Source of the DNA: an uncultured bacterium
GTDB taxonomy: Bacteria > Verrucomicrobiota > Kiritimatiellia > PWTM01
Reading direction: 5' to 3'
Assembly: GCA_937139365.1 (NCBI GenBank)
Contig: CAKZPT010000090.1
Span: 1 to 64,000, forward strand
DNA length: 64,000 bases
A model generated the notes under the pieces. It was not told where the DNA came from, did not search any database, and saw only the letters and a program-made list of their open reading frames with translations. The number at the start of each line of letters is the position of its first letter. The first letter of the stretch is position 1. The position numbers were made by a program, and so were the translations under genes. Of the stretch, positions 42,689-53,009 are shown piece by piece.

Positions 42689-43906
42689 TCAGCCGCCCTT
42701 CGTCCGACGGAGGGCGGCGGCTCGGACGCGCAGCCGCAACGCCTGCAGTCGGATGAATCCCGTGGCGTCGGACTGGTCGTAGCCCCCCGCCTCGTCAAAC
42801 GAAGCGAGGCTCGGATCATACAGCGACATCGGCGAGCGGCGCCCCACGACCAGGCAGGTCCCCTTGTAGAGTTTCAACCGGGCCGTCCCGGTCACGCCCG
42901 CGGCGGCCGCGTCCATTGCCGCCTGCAGCATCTCGCGCTCGGGCGAGTACCAGAAGCCGTAGTACACCATCTCCGCATACCGTGGCACGAGACCGTTCCG
43001 CAGGTGGAGTACCTCGCGGTCCATCGTGATCTGTTCGACCGCCTCGCGCGCCCGGTGCAGCACCGTGCCAGCCGGCGTCTCGTAAACGCCCCGGCTCTTG
43101 AGTCCCACGAAGCGGTTTTCCACCATGTCCACCCGGCCCACACCGTGCCGGCCCGCGATGCGGTTGAGCGTGGTCATTACGCCCAGCGGGTCGAGCCGGC
43201 GCCCGTTCACCGCCACCGGATCCCCGCGGCGGAATTCGACCTCGACGTACTCGGGCTCTGCCGGCGCCGCTTCGGGCGCCGCCGTCAGCTTGAACATGTC
43301 CGCCGGCGGCTCGGCCCAAGGGTCTTCGAGAATCCCTCCCTCATAGCTGATGTGCAGCAAGTTGCGGTCCATCGAGTACGGCTTCTCCGCCGTGGCCTCG
43401 ACGGGGATCCCGTTTTTTCGGCAGTAGCGGATCATGTCTGGCCGACCCCGAAACTGGCGCCGGAACCGCTCGTCCCGCCATGGCGCGATCACCCGAATGT
43501 CCGGCTGCAACGCCATCGCAGTCAGCTCGAAGCGGACCTGGTCGTTCCCCTTGCCCGTCGCGCCGTGGGCAATCGCGTCGGCGCCGTTGTCGCGGGCGAT
43601 TTCGACAAGGCGCTTGGCGATCAACGGACGAGCGATGGACGTGCCCAGAAGGTAGCCGGATTCATAGACAGCGGCCGCCCGCAGCATCGGGAACACGAAG
43701 TCGCGCGCAAATTCCTTGCGCAGGTCTTCGATGTAGACCTTGGAGGCGCCCGTCCGGCGGGCCTTCTCCTCGAGGCCGCTCAACTCCTCCTCCTGGCCGA
43801 TGTCCGCACAGAAGGCGATCACCTCGGCGCGGTACGTCGTTTGAAGCCACTTGAGCAGGACCGAGGTGTCGAGCCCACCCGAATACGCCAGCACGATTTT
43901 CATCAT
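42689..43906 (-). CDS. argG: Argininosuccinate synthase
   Basis: [51 protein letters not shown]. Confidence 0.97.
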   Translation of the reverse strand: MMKIVLAYSGGLDTSVLLKWLQTTYRAEVIAFCADIGQEEELSGLEEKARRTGASKVYIEDLRKEFARDFVFPMLRAAAVYESGYLLGTSIARPLIAKRLVEIARDNGADAIAHGATGKGNDQVRFELTAMALQPDIRVIAPWRDERFRRQFRGRPDMIRYCRKNGIPVEATAEKPYSMDRNLLHISYEGGILEDPWAEPPADMFKLTAAPEAAPAEPEYVEVEFRRGDPVAVNGRRLDPLGVMTTLNRIAGRHGVGRVDMVENRFVGLKSRGVYETPAGTVLHRAREAVEQITMDREVLHLRNGLVPRYAEMVYYGFWYSPEREMLQAAMDAAAAGVTGTARLKLYKGTCLVVGRRSPMSLYDPSLASFDEAGGYDQSDATGFIRLQALRLRVRAAALRRTKGG

Positions 43907-43976
43907 GATCTCCTAGGAAAACCGCGCCTTGTATCCCGCGTCGCGCGCGGGCGCAAGCCCGACCGGCCGGACCGCC

Positions 43977-44858
43977 TCAATCGGGCAGCAGCGCGATCTG
44001 GTCCACCACCACCACCGGATGCCGGCTGCCCTGCACCCAGTACTGCCGGCCACGAATCCGCAGACGGCGATCCAGGAAACCTCGAAGTTGCGCATCGTTC
44101 CCGCGAAGGTAGCAGATCGTGTCCGCTCCGCCGCCATTCTCGTCCACCAGCTGATACCTCGACGGCCGGCCGAGCACCAAAACCGCGGCGCGGAGTCGGC
44201 CCTCGCGTTGAACGGTCGCGCCCTGGTTGTCCACCGGCGCCAGGCGGAGATCGTCGGGCGTGTAGAGCTGGGGCGGTGGCGGGGTGACGGCCACGGGCGG
44301 AGGCACCGCCGGCACCGGAGGCGGTGGAGGGGGAACGACAGCGGTCGTGGCGGGGGGCGGCGGACGCGGCGGGGACGAAGGGGAGGCGATGACGGGCGGT
44401 GGCTCGACCTTCGGAGTCGGCGGCTCGGGCAAGGCCACCATCGATCGGGCCACCCAGAGCGAGGAGCCTGGCGGAGGGGCGATCCGCAGCCACTCCCCGA
44501 ATTCACCGCGCACCTGCACGGCGTCGCCCCGCCGCATCTCCCCCACCTTGCTGTAGTTGATGCCCGGACCGGCCCGGACGATCAGCTTCGAGGCCTCCAC
44601 GCGGCCGCCCTGAACGAAATCCCGATGGACGTAAAGGTCGAACTCCGCGGGCGGGACGATCTCGATCCAGTCGTTCGTCGTCGAGCGGATCGACACTATC
44701 GCCGGCTCGTTCAATTGACCCACCACCTCAGCCTGCAGCGACGGGCGCGCCCGCACGTTGACTCGTTCGCCGCGGATGCGGCCCGCAGCCGGCTCCGCTC
44801 CCTCCGCCACCAGCACAGCTCCGACCGCCAGCCACCCCATAACCCGCAGAGCCTTCAT
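43977..44858 (-). CDS. Secreted protein with two bacterial SH3 (SH3b) domains and Pro-rich linker
   Basis: RVNVRARPSLQAEVVGQLNE... and LIVRAGPGINYSKVGEMRRGDAVQVRGEFGEWLRI; PPPPPP-rich linker. Confidence 0.82.
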   Translation of the reverse strand: MKALRVMGWLAVGAVLVAEGAEPAAGRIRGERVNVRARPSLQAEVVGQLNEPAIVSIRSTTNDWIEIVPPAEFDLYVHRDFVQGGRVEASKLIVRAGPGINYSKVGEMRRGDAVQVRGEFGEWLRIAPPPGSSLWVARSMVALPEPPTPKVEPPPVIASPSSPPRPPPPATTAVVPPPPPPVPAVPPPVAVTPPPPQLYTPDDLRLAPVDNQGATVQREGRLRAAVLVLGRPSRYQLVDENGGGADTICYLRGNDAQLRGFLDRRLRIRGRQYWVQGSRHPVVVVDQIALLPD

Positions 44859-44894
44859 CGGTTCCTCGTTCGCACCCTCGGGGGTCGCCAAACC

Positions 44895-44922
44895 ACTATA
44901 GGTCCACGGCCCCGTGATTCAA
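44895..44922 (-). promoter_or_regulatory. Putative sigma70-type promoter (TTGAAT - 16 bp - TATAGT)
   Basis: Minus-strand hexamers upstream of the SH3b gene (ATG 44858). Confidence 0.45.
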
Positions 44923-46319
44923 AGCGCGGTCCTCAACTCAAGGCGCAGGCTCCGCGAGCGTGGCCCGGAAACGCGGACGTCGTGGGCCACGCGGTGCCCC
45001 GGCAGCCATACGATCCGGCCGCCGACCGTGACCACCGGCCACCCCGCCCGCCGGTCCAGCGGCACCTTGAGGTTGGTGAAAATGTCCCCCACTTTTGCGC
45101 GCCCCGGGGCCCCTAAGGGACGGTAGCGGTCGCCGGCCTTCCACGGCCGCGCCCGCAGGTGGCCACCGGCAATCGTCGAGGCATCCAGCCAGGCCACGGC
45201 AGGCAGCTGTCCCGGACCGGCCTGGCCACCGGGTTTCCATCCACGATCCCATCCCGCCCAGATCTCCCAGGGAGTCCCCACAAGCCGGGTGATCCCCGGC
45301 ACCCGGAGCGTTTCAGGACGCCATTCCGGTGCCTGGGCCGTTTGCCTGGGCCGAAGCCACAGGCGTCCGCGCTGCCGGACGGCCTCCAGCCCGCCGGCCA
45401 GCGGTTCCGACCCGTCCCGGCCCCGCCGGATCAACGCACGGCATTTCTCCACCGTGGAGAACGACGGCGACGGAATCTGCCCGCCAATCCACTCCCGCAG
45501 GACCCGCCGCGCCATCGCGACGGACAGCCGGCACAACGGAGCCGCGCGAAGAGCGCCGCCCGGCGCCCGGCAACGGGCCAACGCGCGCCGGGCGCGCCGG
45601 GCAAGCTCTTCGTCCTCCCGCGCCAGAATCTCGGCGCTCCTGCACAACGCCGCGCGGACTCCCGGGCCGAACTCCCTCTCCAGCCATGGCAGCCAGCGGT
45701 GCCGAACCCGGTTCCGAGCCATACGGAGATTGCGGTTGGTGGCGTCAATGCGCCAACGAACCCCCGTCGCTCGAAGGAACTCCAGCACGTCCTTCCGCGA
45801 AACGCCCAACAGCGGCCGGATCAGCCGCAAGTCGCCCACCCAACCATCCGCCGCCATCACCGACAACCCCTCCGCCCCGGCCCCCCGCAGCAGCCGCAGA
45901 AGAACAGTCTCGGCCTGGTCGTCCGCCGTGTGGGCGACCGCAACGCGGTCCGCGCCGCAGCGCGCGGCAGCGCGCCGGAAAAACTCAAGCCGAGCGGCCC
46001 GCGCTGCGGCTTCAAGGGAGAGCCCTCGGCCCGCTCGCAGCCGGACGCGCTCAACGATGGCGTCCAACCCCAGCGTTGCCGACAGACGTCGCGTGAATTC
46101 CGCGTCGCGGTCGGCGCTGCGGCCTCGCAGTCCATGGTGCAGATGAGCTACGACCAGGCGTGGCCCCCACGGGCCTACGATCCGGACCAGCGCCAGCAAC
46201 AGCGCCACGGAGTCTGGCCCGCCGCTCACGCCGACGAGGAGGGTGCGGCAGCCGGCGAGCAGATCATGCTCGCGAAGGGCGCGACGGACGGCCGAACACA
46301 GGCGTGGCTCCCGTGCCAT
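44919..46319 (-). CDS. tilS: tRNA(Ile)-lysidine synthase
   Basis: LLVGVSGGPDSVALLLALVRI (PP-loop); VAHLHHGLRGRSADRDAEF; VAHTADDQAETVLLRLLRGAG. Confidence 0.94.
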   Translation of the reverse strand: MAREPRLCSAVRRALREHDLLAGCRTLLVGVSGGPDSVALLLALVRIVGPWGPRLVVAHLHHGLRGRSADRDAEFTRRLSATLGLDAIVERVRLRAGRGLSLEAAARAARLEFFRRAAARCGADRVAVAHTADDQAETVLLRLLRGAGAEGLSVMAADGWVGDLRLIRPLLGVSRKDVLEFLRATGVRWRIDATNRNLRMARNRVRHRWLPWLEREFGPGVRAALCRSAEILAREDEELARRARRALARCRAPGGALRAAPLCRLSVAMARRVLREWIGGQIPSPSFSTVEKCRALIRRGRDGSEPLAGGLEAVRQRGRLWLRPRQTAQAPEWRPETLRVPGITRLVGTPWEIWAGWDRGWKPGGQAGPGQLPAVAWLDASTIAGGHLRARPWKAGDRYRPLGAPGRAKVGDIFTNLKVPLDRRAGWPVVTVGGRIVWLPGHRVAHDVRVSGPRSRSLRLELRTAL

Positions 46320-46330
46320 TGGGCGGCGTG

Positions 46331-47611
46331 TCAGGAGCCGGCGACTGGCTCCAACCGCGCCTGCCCCTCCATGTAAGGGTGGAGGGCGGCGGGCAGTTCG
46401 ACCGCTCCGTCCGCCTGCTGGTTGTTTTCCAGCAGCGCCACTAGCAGACGCGGCAGCGCAACGCCCGACCCGTTGAGGGTGTGGACGCACGCGAGGCGGC
46501 CGTCCTGGGTCCGGAAGCGGATGCCGGCACGCCGCGCCTGAAAATCTTCGAAGTTGCTGCAGGAGGAGACCTCCAGCCAGCCGTTGTGGCCCGGGGCCCA
46601 CAGCTCGATGTCGTAGCACTTGGCGGCGGCGAAGCTGAGGTCACCCGTGCACAGCGAGACGACCCGGTAAGGCAGCTCCAGGCGGCGCAACACGGCCTCG
46701 GCGTGGCTGACGAGGAGTTCCAGCTCCTCGTAGGAGCGGCCGGGTTCCGCGAACCGCACGAGTTCAACCTTGTCGAACTGGTGGACGCGGATCAGGCCGC
46801 GGGTGTCGCGTCCCGCCGCGCCGGCCTCCCGTCGGAAGCAGGGGGAGTACGCGGTAAGGCAGATGGGGAGGGGGACGGAGATGACCTCTTCCCGATACAG
46901 GTTGGTCAGCGGCACCTCGGCGGTGGGAATGAGGTACAGGTCCTCGTCGGCCAGCCGGTACATGTCGTCGGCCAGCCGGGGCAGCTGGCCGGTGCCGGTC
47001 ATCGCCGCCGACGTGACCAGGTAGGGCGGCGCGACCTCGACGTAGCCGTGTTCACGGGTGTGGATGTCGAGCATGAACCGGATGAGCGCGCGACGCAACC
47101 GCGCGCCGACGCCCCGAAAAAGGGGGAAACCGGCGCCCGACATTCTCGCGGCGCGGGGAAGGTCGAAGAGGCCCAGGCGCTCGCCAATCTCCCAGTGGGG
47201 ACGGGGATCGTAGGGAAATGCGCGAGGCGTCCCCCAGGTTCGCACGACCACGTTGTCGGCGGCCGATCGCCCCACCGGCGTCGAGGCATGGGGCACGTTG
47301 GGCAGGAGGAGGAGCCGGCGGTCGCGGTCCGCCTCGAGAGTTCGCAAACGCTCCTCGAGCGCAGCGATCTCCTCGCCGATCCGTCGCACCTCGGCCTGGG
47401 CCGCGGCGGTATCGGCCCCCTGGGCGCGCAGCCGACCGATCTCCTTGGACCGGCTGTTCCGGAGGCCCTTGAGACGCTCGACCTCCGTCACGGCGGCGCG
47501 CCAGGCCCGGTCGGTTTCGAGCAGGCCATCCAGATCGAAGTCGCAGCCGCGTTGCTCGAGCGCCGTTCGGACGATGTCGGGATGTTCGCGAACAAACTTG
47601 ATGTCCAGCAT
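46331..47611 (-). CDS. serS: Serine--tRNA ligase
   Basis: MLDIKFVREHPDIVRTALEQRG; PTAEVPLTNLYREEVI; CFRREAGAAGRDTRGLIRVHQFDKVELV. Confidence 0.97.
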   Translation of the reverse strand: MLDIKFVREHPDIVRTALEQRGCDFDLDGLLETDRAWRAAVTEVERLKGLRNSRSKEIGRLRAQGADTAAAQAEVRRIGEEIAALEERLRTLEADRDRRLLLLPNVPHASTPVGRSAADNVVVRTWGTPRAFPYDPRPHWEIGERLGLFDLPRAARMSGAGFPLFRGVGARLRRALIRFMLDIHTREHGYVEVAPPYLVTSAAMTGTGQLPRLADDMYRLADEDLYLIPTAEVPLTNLYREEVISVPLPICLTAYSPCFRREAGAAGRDTRGLIRVHQFDKVELVRFAEPGRSYEELELLVSHAEAVLRRLELPYRVVSLCTGDLSFAAAKCYDIELWAPGHNGWLEVSSCSNFEDFQARRAGIRFRTQDGRLACVHTLNGSGVALPRLLVALLENNQQADGAVELPAALHPYMEGQARLEPVAGS

Positions 47612-47829
47612 GCCATGCTCCCGGCCGGCCACCGCCAGCCGCGTTCGAGGATCATACCCGGTATGCCCCGACCCGGCCAGCCACCGCGTGCGAGAAGGGA
47701 CAGAGCTCCGATCGACGGCAGGAACGGACCGCACGTGGATGCTGTACCGGCGTGTGGAGACCATTCAGGATCGAACCGTTTATGTTATGCTTCGAACCAG
47801 CGCCGCGGGCGCGTGGTGGACGGACGACC

Positions 47830-49878
47830 ATGACAGACGATGAGCTGCGGCAAATCTGTTTCCAGGCCCTGTTGGAACACTCGCTTGACAACATCTACTT
47901 CAAGGATCGCGACAGCCGCTTCCTGCTGGTCAGCCGCCGGATGGCCGAATGGTTTGGCCGATCCGAGCCGTCGGAGCTGGTTGGCCTGACGGACGCCGAC
48001 CTGTTCGCGCCCGAGCACGCCCGAGAGGCCCTCGCCGATGAACAGGCCCTTCTTCGGGGCGAGACATCCATCGTCTGCAAGGAAGAACGCGAGACTTGGC
48101 CGGATGGGCGCGAAACGTGGGTTTCCACCGTCAAACGCCCGCTGTTCGACCTGCAGGGCCGCGTCATGGGCACGTTCGGCATCTCCCGCGACATCACCGA
48201 ACCGCGCCGGGCACGGGCACGGGCCGAGGGGTGCGCGCGGCAATTCGCCGAGCTGGTGGACATTGTCAACCGGAGCCCCGCCGTGGTGTTCGAATGGGGA
48301 CCCGGGCCGGACTGGTCCATTCTGTACGTCAGCGACAACGTCATCCAGTTGGGTTGCGACCCCAATTGGCTGCGTAGCCAACGGATCCCCTATGCCTCGC
48401 TGATTCACCCGGAGGACATCCAGGGCGTTCGCGAGAACATGGAGGCGGTGCTTGCGGCCGGCCAGGAACATTACGAACTGATCTACCGGCTGGTGCCGCC
48501 GGATGGGCGGGTGCGCCATCTGGAGGAACTTGGCGTCGTCCGACGCGATGCGGAAGGGCATGTGCTGGGATTCCAGGGGCTGGTGCTCGACGTGACCCGC
48601 CGTCACCAGGCCGAGGCCGAGTTGCAGAGGTATCGCGAGCGGTTGGAGCAGATGGTGGAGGAACGGACGCGCGACCTCCGGATCGTCAACGAGCGCCTTC
48701 AGCAGGAAAACGCCCGCCGGCAGCGATCGGAAACCGCGCTGGCCGAGAGCGAACAGCGCTACCGCCGTCTCCTTGAAACCGTCACAGACTATGTGTACAC
48801 CGTGGAGGTCCTCAACGGGCGGCCCGTCGCCACCCATCATGGGCCGGGCTGCCGTGCTGTGACCGGATACGAACCGACGGAGTACGACGCCAATCCCTTT
48901 CTCTGGTTTGAGATGATCGTGCCGGAGGACCGTCCGTTGGTCCTTGAACAGGCTCGACGGGTTCTGTCCGACGGCGTCGCGCCGCCGGTGGAGCACCGCC
49001 TGGTGCGAAAGGACGGAACGGTCCGATGGGTTCGCAGCTCCGTCTCGCCCCGCCGCGATCCGGAGGGCCGGATTCTCGGCTACGACGGGTTGGTGAAGGA
49101 TATCACCGAATCGCGCCAGGAACGGGAGGCGCGGATCCGCGCGGAGATCGACGCGATGGAGGCGCGACAGCGAGAGGCCATGGAGCGGGCGGATCGCCTA
49201 AGTTCACTGGGCCTCCTCGCCGCGGGCGTCGCCCACGAAATCAACAATCCTCTTCAGGGGATGCTCGGTCATCTCGACGCCGTTCGCCGGGCCCTCCCGC
49301 CGGATTTCCCACGAACCCGCAACCTTGAAATGGTCGAGCGTGGCATCGAGAGCATCGCCGGCTTGGTGCAGCGGCTCTTGTGGGTGGGCGGGCCCGGCGA
49401 CCGCGACGAGGGCGCCTGCGCACTGGCCGACGCCATCGCTTACGTGACGGAGCTGCTCTCGGCACAGTTCCAGCGGCGCAACGTGATGATCGCCGTCGAG
49501 GCCCGCGCCCTCCATGTGCAGATCGCCGTGCCGCGGCGCGAGGTAATCCAAGTGCTGATGAACCTCCTGATGAACGCGCGCGACGCGATGCCGGAGGGCG
49601 GAACGGTTCGGATCGAAACGGACGTCGATGGGGAAGTGTTGGTGCTGACTGTGTCCGACACGGGTCCCGGCATTCCGGCCGATGTCCTTCCGCGGCTGTT
49701 TACGCCGTTCTTCACCACCAAGGGACCGAAGGGCACCGGCCTGGGGCTGAGTGTCGTCGAGGCGATCGTCCGAAACCGCGGGGGGACCGTCGTCGCCCGC
49801 AACGCGCCCGAGGGTGGGGCGGTCTTCGAGATCCGTCTCCCGTTGACGCATCCCGCCCGACAAGGAGAAGCACGGTGA
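47830..49878 (+). CDS. Multi-PAS sensor histidine kinase (NtrB-type)
   Basis: Several PAS/PAC segments (LEHSLDNIYFKDRDSRFLLVS...); H-box LGLLAAGVAHEINNPLQGML; N-box LMNLLMNARDAMPEGG; DTGPGIP; GTGLGLSVV. Confidence 0.93.
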   Translation: MTDDELRQICFQALLEHSLDNIYFKDRDSRFLLVSRRMAEWFGRSEPSELVGLTDADLFAPEHAREALADEQALLRGETSIVCKEERETWPDGRETWVSTVKRPLFDLQGRVMGTFGISRDITEPRRARARAEGCARQFAELVDIVNRSPAVVFEWGPGPDWSILYVSDNVIQLGCDPNWLRSQRIPYASLIHPEDIQGVRENMEAVLAAGQEHYELIYRLVPPDGRVRHLEELGVVRRDAEGHVLGFQGLVLDVTRRHQAEAELQRYRERLEQMVEERTRDLRIVNERLQQENARRQRSETALAESEQRYRRLLETVTDYVYTVEVLNGRPVATHHGPGCRAVTGYEPTEYDANPFLWFEMIVPEDRPLVLEQARRVLSDGVAPPVEHRLVRKDGTVRWVRSSVSPRRDPEGRILGYDGLVKDITESRQEREARIRAEIDAMEARQREAMERADRLSSLGLLAAGVAHEINNPLQGMLGHLDAVRRALPPDFPRTRNLEMVERGIESIAGLVQRLLWVGGPGDRDEGACALADAIAYVTELLSAQFQRRNVMIAVEARALHVQIAVPRREVIQVLMNLLMNARDAMPEGGTVRIETDVDGEVLVLTVSDTGPGIPADVLPRLFTPFFTTKGPKGTGLGLSVVEAIVRNRGGTVVARNAPEGGAVFEIRLPLTHPARQGEAR

Positions 49879-51434
49879 AGGCGCATGTCATGGTCGTGGA
49901 CGACGATGAACTGGTGCGCAGCGGGATGGCCGGCAGCCTTGAAGAGCTTGGCTGGCGTGTGTCGACGGCGGCCACCGGCGAGGAAGCAATGGCCCTGATG
50001 GCCTCCGATCCGGCCGACATCGTTCTCACGGATCTGGTGCTTGGCCCCGAGGACGGCATTGCCCTGTTGCGGCGGTTGCGCGAGGCCTACCCCTCTACGC
50101 CGGTGCTCGTGATCACGGGACACGGCACCGCCGCCAACGCCATCGAGTCCCTTCGGCAGGGCGCCGCCGATTATCTGCAAAAACCTGTACGGGCCGAGGA
50201 CATCGACCGGCGACTGGACACGGTGCTGGCCGCCCATCGGTTGCGGGCTCGCATCGAATCCGAGCGGGAAACGGCGCGACAGGAGGCCGAGTCGCGGGAA
50301 TTGCGCACCCTGCGTGCCGACCGTTTCGAATCCGCCTTGCGTTTCGCTAAGGGATTGGCCGAGGAGTTGTCCCCGCTGCTGGAGTGCGCCGTGACGGAGG
50401 GGCTGCCCCCGGAGCGCAGGGCCGCGGTCGAGCGGGCCGCTCAGCGGATTCGGGACCTTGTCGCCCTGACCGCGGATGCGCCGGCCGACCCCAAGCCCTT
50501 CAACCTGAACGACGTCGTGGCCGCCGCCCTGGACGCACCCAGCGTGCACGAAGCGCGGGACCGTCGCCCCGACCTGCTATTCGAAGCCCATCTCCACGAA
50601 GAGCCGGTTCCGGTCCGCGGGCAGCCCGCAGTGCTGCGCGCTGTCCTGGTGGTCCTATTTCCCTCCATGATTCGTGCATGTCCGCCGGGCGGGCGTCTGA
50701 CGCTGGCCACGGGCCGCGAGGAACACAAGGAGCCCTGGGGACATTTCATCCGAGGACCGAGCGGGGCATATGGCGTGCTGCGTCTGTTCACCTCCGTCCG
50801 GGCCGGCGCGGAAGAGATCGATCGGATGTTCGAGCCGTATGCCGCCCGGCAGATCCTTTCGGGGCACGGGCTCGCCATGCCGCTGCTGCTGCGATGCATA
50901 CGGGTGCATCGCGGTTTGACCCTCGTGCGGACGAGCCCCTCGCCAGCCGGCACAGATCTCCGCCTCCTCTTTCCGCTCGACGCCGTGACGGCCGGGGGAT
51001 CACCCCGTCCAAGCAGCGGCGACGGCCTGCGGATACTGGTGGTGGACGACACCCCGGCCCATCGTGCCGACGCCGTCGCGCTGTTCAAGGAACTAGGCTG
51101 CCACGTGGACGAAGCCGCCGACTCCGCCTCGGCAATCCGCCGGATGGACGAAGCGGCCGACCGCGGGCAGCCCTACAACGTGGCCCTGGTGGACTTGGTG
51201 TTGGGGGAACCCACCGACGGCGTCGACCTGGCGCGCCAGATTGTCTCCAGTCACCCGGGAATCGCCGTTCTCCTGTGCGGGGGGTTCGCGGATCTCGGTC
51301 GGATTGCGGAGGGCCGAAGCGTGGGCGTTCTCGATTATCTGCAGAAACCCATCGAAAAGGATGTTTTGGCCCGCGCGCTGGAACAGTTGCGACACCGCCC
51401 AGCGCCGCCCGCTTCGGAGGCCATCGGCGGCTGA
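49875..51434 (+). CDS. REC - degenerate histidine-kinase-like - REC protein
   Basis: REC1 HVMVVDDDELVRSG...DIVLTDLVLG...DYLQKPV; REC2 RILVVDDTPAHRADAV...NVALVDLVLG...DYLQKPI; central region aligns by eye to HisKA/HATPase but lacks catalytic residues. GTG start overlaps kinase stop. Confidence 0.85.
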   Translation: MKAHVMVVDDDELVRSGMAGSLEELGWRVSTAATGEEAMALMASDPADIVLTDLVLGPEDGIALLRRLREAYPSTPVLVITGHGTAANAIESLRQGAADYLQKPVRAEDIDRRLDTVLAAHRLRARIESERETARQEAESRELRTLRADRFESALRFAKGLAEELSPLLECAVTEGLPPERRAAVERAAQRIRDLVALTADAPADPKPFNLNDVVAAALDAPSVHEARDRRPDLLFEAHLHEEPVPVRGQPAVLRAVLVVLFPSMIRACPPGGRLTLATGREEHKEPWGHFIRGPSGAYGVLRLFTSVRAGAEEIDRMFEPYAARQILSGHGLAMPLLLRCIRVHRGLTLVRTSPSPAGTDLRLLFPLDAVTAGGSPRPSSGDGLRILVVDDTPAHRADAVALFKELGCHVDEAADSASAIRRMDEAADRGQPYNVALVDLVLGEPTDGVDLARQIVSSHPGIAVLLCGGFADLGRIAEGRSVGVLDYLQKPIEKDVLARALEQLRHRPAPPASEAIGG

Positions 51435-51465
51435 CCGCGGTTTCGGCCCGGCACCGGCGTTGCCA

Positions 51466-52605
51466 TTACCATGCCGTGTCAATCACGGCCGCGCCGAGCA
51501 CTTCGTTGCCTCTGTACAGCACGGCGAACTGGCCGGGCGCGATCGCGAACTGCGGCTCGTCGAACGTGATCTCGAGCGCGTCGTCGCCGACTGCCCGGGC
51601 GATTGCGGGGGCTGGCTCGTGGCGGACGCGCACGCGGCAGCTTGCCCGAAACTCAGGCGCTGGTGGCCGTTCCCAAGCGATCCAGTTGGGGTTAACGGCG
51701 CGCAGCCGCCGGCCCCCTGCTTCGTCCCGTCGTCCCACCACCACACGGTTCTTTTCGGCGTCAAGGCCGATGACATACCAAGGCTCGCCGGCGCCACCGA
51801 TCCCGAGCCCCTTGCGCTGTCCGACCGTGTAGAACGGCAGACCGCGATGGCGACCGAGCACGCGGCCCTCCCGGTCCGTGATATCGCCCGGCGTGGCCTC
51901 GCCGGGCTGAAACAGCACATCGTAGCCTCCCTCTAGGAAATCCTGGCTCTCGGTCAGCTTGGCAAAATCCTCGAAGCCTGCGTCGCAGGCCAGACGGCGG
52001 ACCTCGCGTTTTTCAAGGCCGCCCAGCGGCAGACGCAGAACATCAAGCTGAGCTGGCGTGAGGCCAGCCAGAAAATACGACTGGTCCTTCGAGATGTCGG
52101 CCGCCCGAAACAGCCGGATGCGCCCCGTGACCGTGTCCCGGATCCGTCGGGCATAATGGCCGGTGGCGAACGCCTCGAACCGGAGCCCCTGGGATCGAGC
52201 ACGTTCGAGCAGACGGTCCAGTTTGATCCGGCGATTGCACCGCACACAGGGATTCGGCGTGCGGCCGGCGAGGTACTCCTGCCGGGCGTACTCGAGCACC
52301 TCCCTTGCGTAGTCGTCCGCCAGCGGCACTTCGAGAAACTCGATTCCGAGGCGATCGGTAAAGGCGCGCAAACGCGCGACATCCTCGAGCTCCCCCGGTC
52401 CGAAACAGGCCGGCCGGCCGCCGGTGATCGATGGGGTCCGGCCGTCCCAGACCCGCATGGTCAGACCTAGCACCTCGAAGCCGGCGTGCTTCAGGAGGAT
52501 AGCGGTGACCGACGAATCCACCCCCCCGCTCAACCCCACGGCCACACGGGCCCCGGGCCGCAACCCCTCCATGGCCTGCATTACCGACTCGGGCACGGAT
52601 ATCAT
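51466..52605 (-). CDS. mnmA: tRNA-specific 2-thiouridylase
   Basis: VAVGLSGGVDSSVTAILLKHAGFEVLGLTMRVW; TPNPCVRCNRRIKL; ATGHYARR; DQSYFLAGL. Confidence 0.94.
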   Translation of the reverse strand: MISVPESVMQAMEGLRPGARVAVGLSGGVDSSVTAILLKHAGFEVLGLTMRVWDGRTPSITGGRPACFGPGELEDVARLRAFTDRLGIEFLEVPLADDYAREVLEYARQEYLAGRTPNPCVRCNRRIKLDRLLERARSQGLRFEAFATGHYARRIRDTVTGRIRLFRAADISKDQSYFLAGLTPAQLDVLRLPLGGLEKREVRRLACDAGFEDFAKLTESQDFLEGGYDVLFQPGEATPGDITDREGRVLGRHRGLPFYTVGQRKGLGIGGAGEPWYVIGLDAEKNRVVVGRRDEAGGRRLRAVNPNWIAWERPPAPEFRASCRVRVRHEPAPAIARAVGDDALEITFDEPQFAIAPGQFAVLYRGNEVLGAAVIDTAW

Positions 52606-53009
52606 CTCAGGGTGGAATCTAAAAGGCCCGGCCCCCAGGCGCAAGGATCGCGTTGCCGTAGCCCTAGGTACAGAAATGCGTACTCATTTCGCCATCGTAC
52701 TGACTATCTGCATGTTAAAAGTACCTGTCCCCATTTTTACGAGGTCCGGTTAGCGATGAACAGAGGCGGGCGGGCCAACGTCTCCCTTGGCTCAAGCCGG
52801 AGCCCCGGTCCGTCAAGCCCGGCACAAAATTCGACAGCAGGAGTCCGGTCCCAACCTGCCGATGTCATACTTGTTGATGACGTGCGTATTATGAGATCTG
52901 CGGCTCGTGCCTGTCCCTAGGATATGGTTTGTCGAGTAGCCGGCACCGACAGCACAGCGTCAGGGTGGGAGTCTGGTTAGGCTCGCGGCAGTCCCGCAAG
53001 TGACGTAGG

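Noticed and set aside
46481-47833. 450-aa plus-strand ORF
   Set aside because: Antisense to serS; no recognisable domain.
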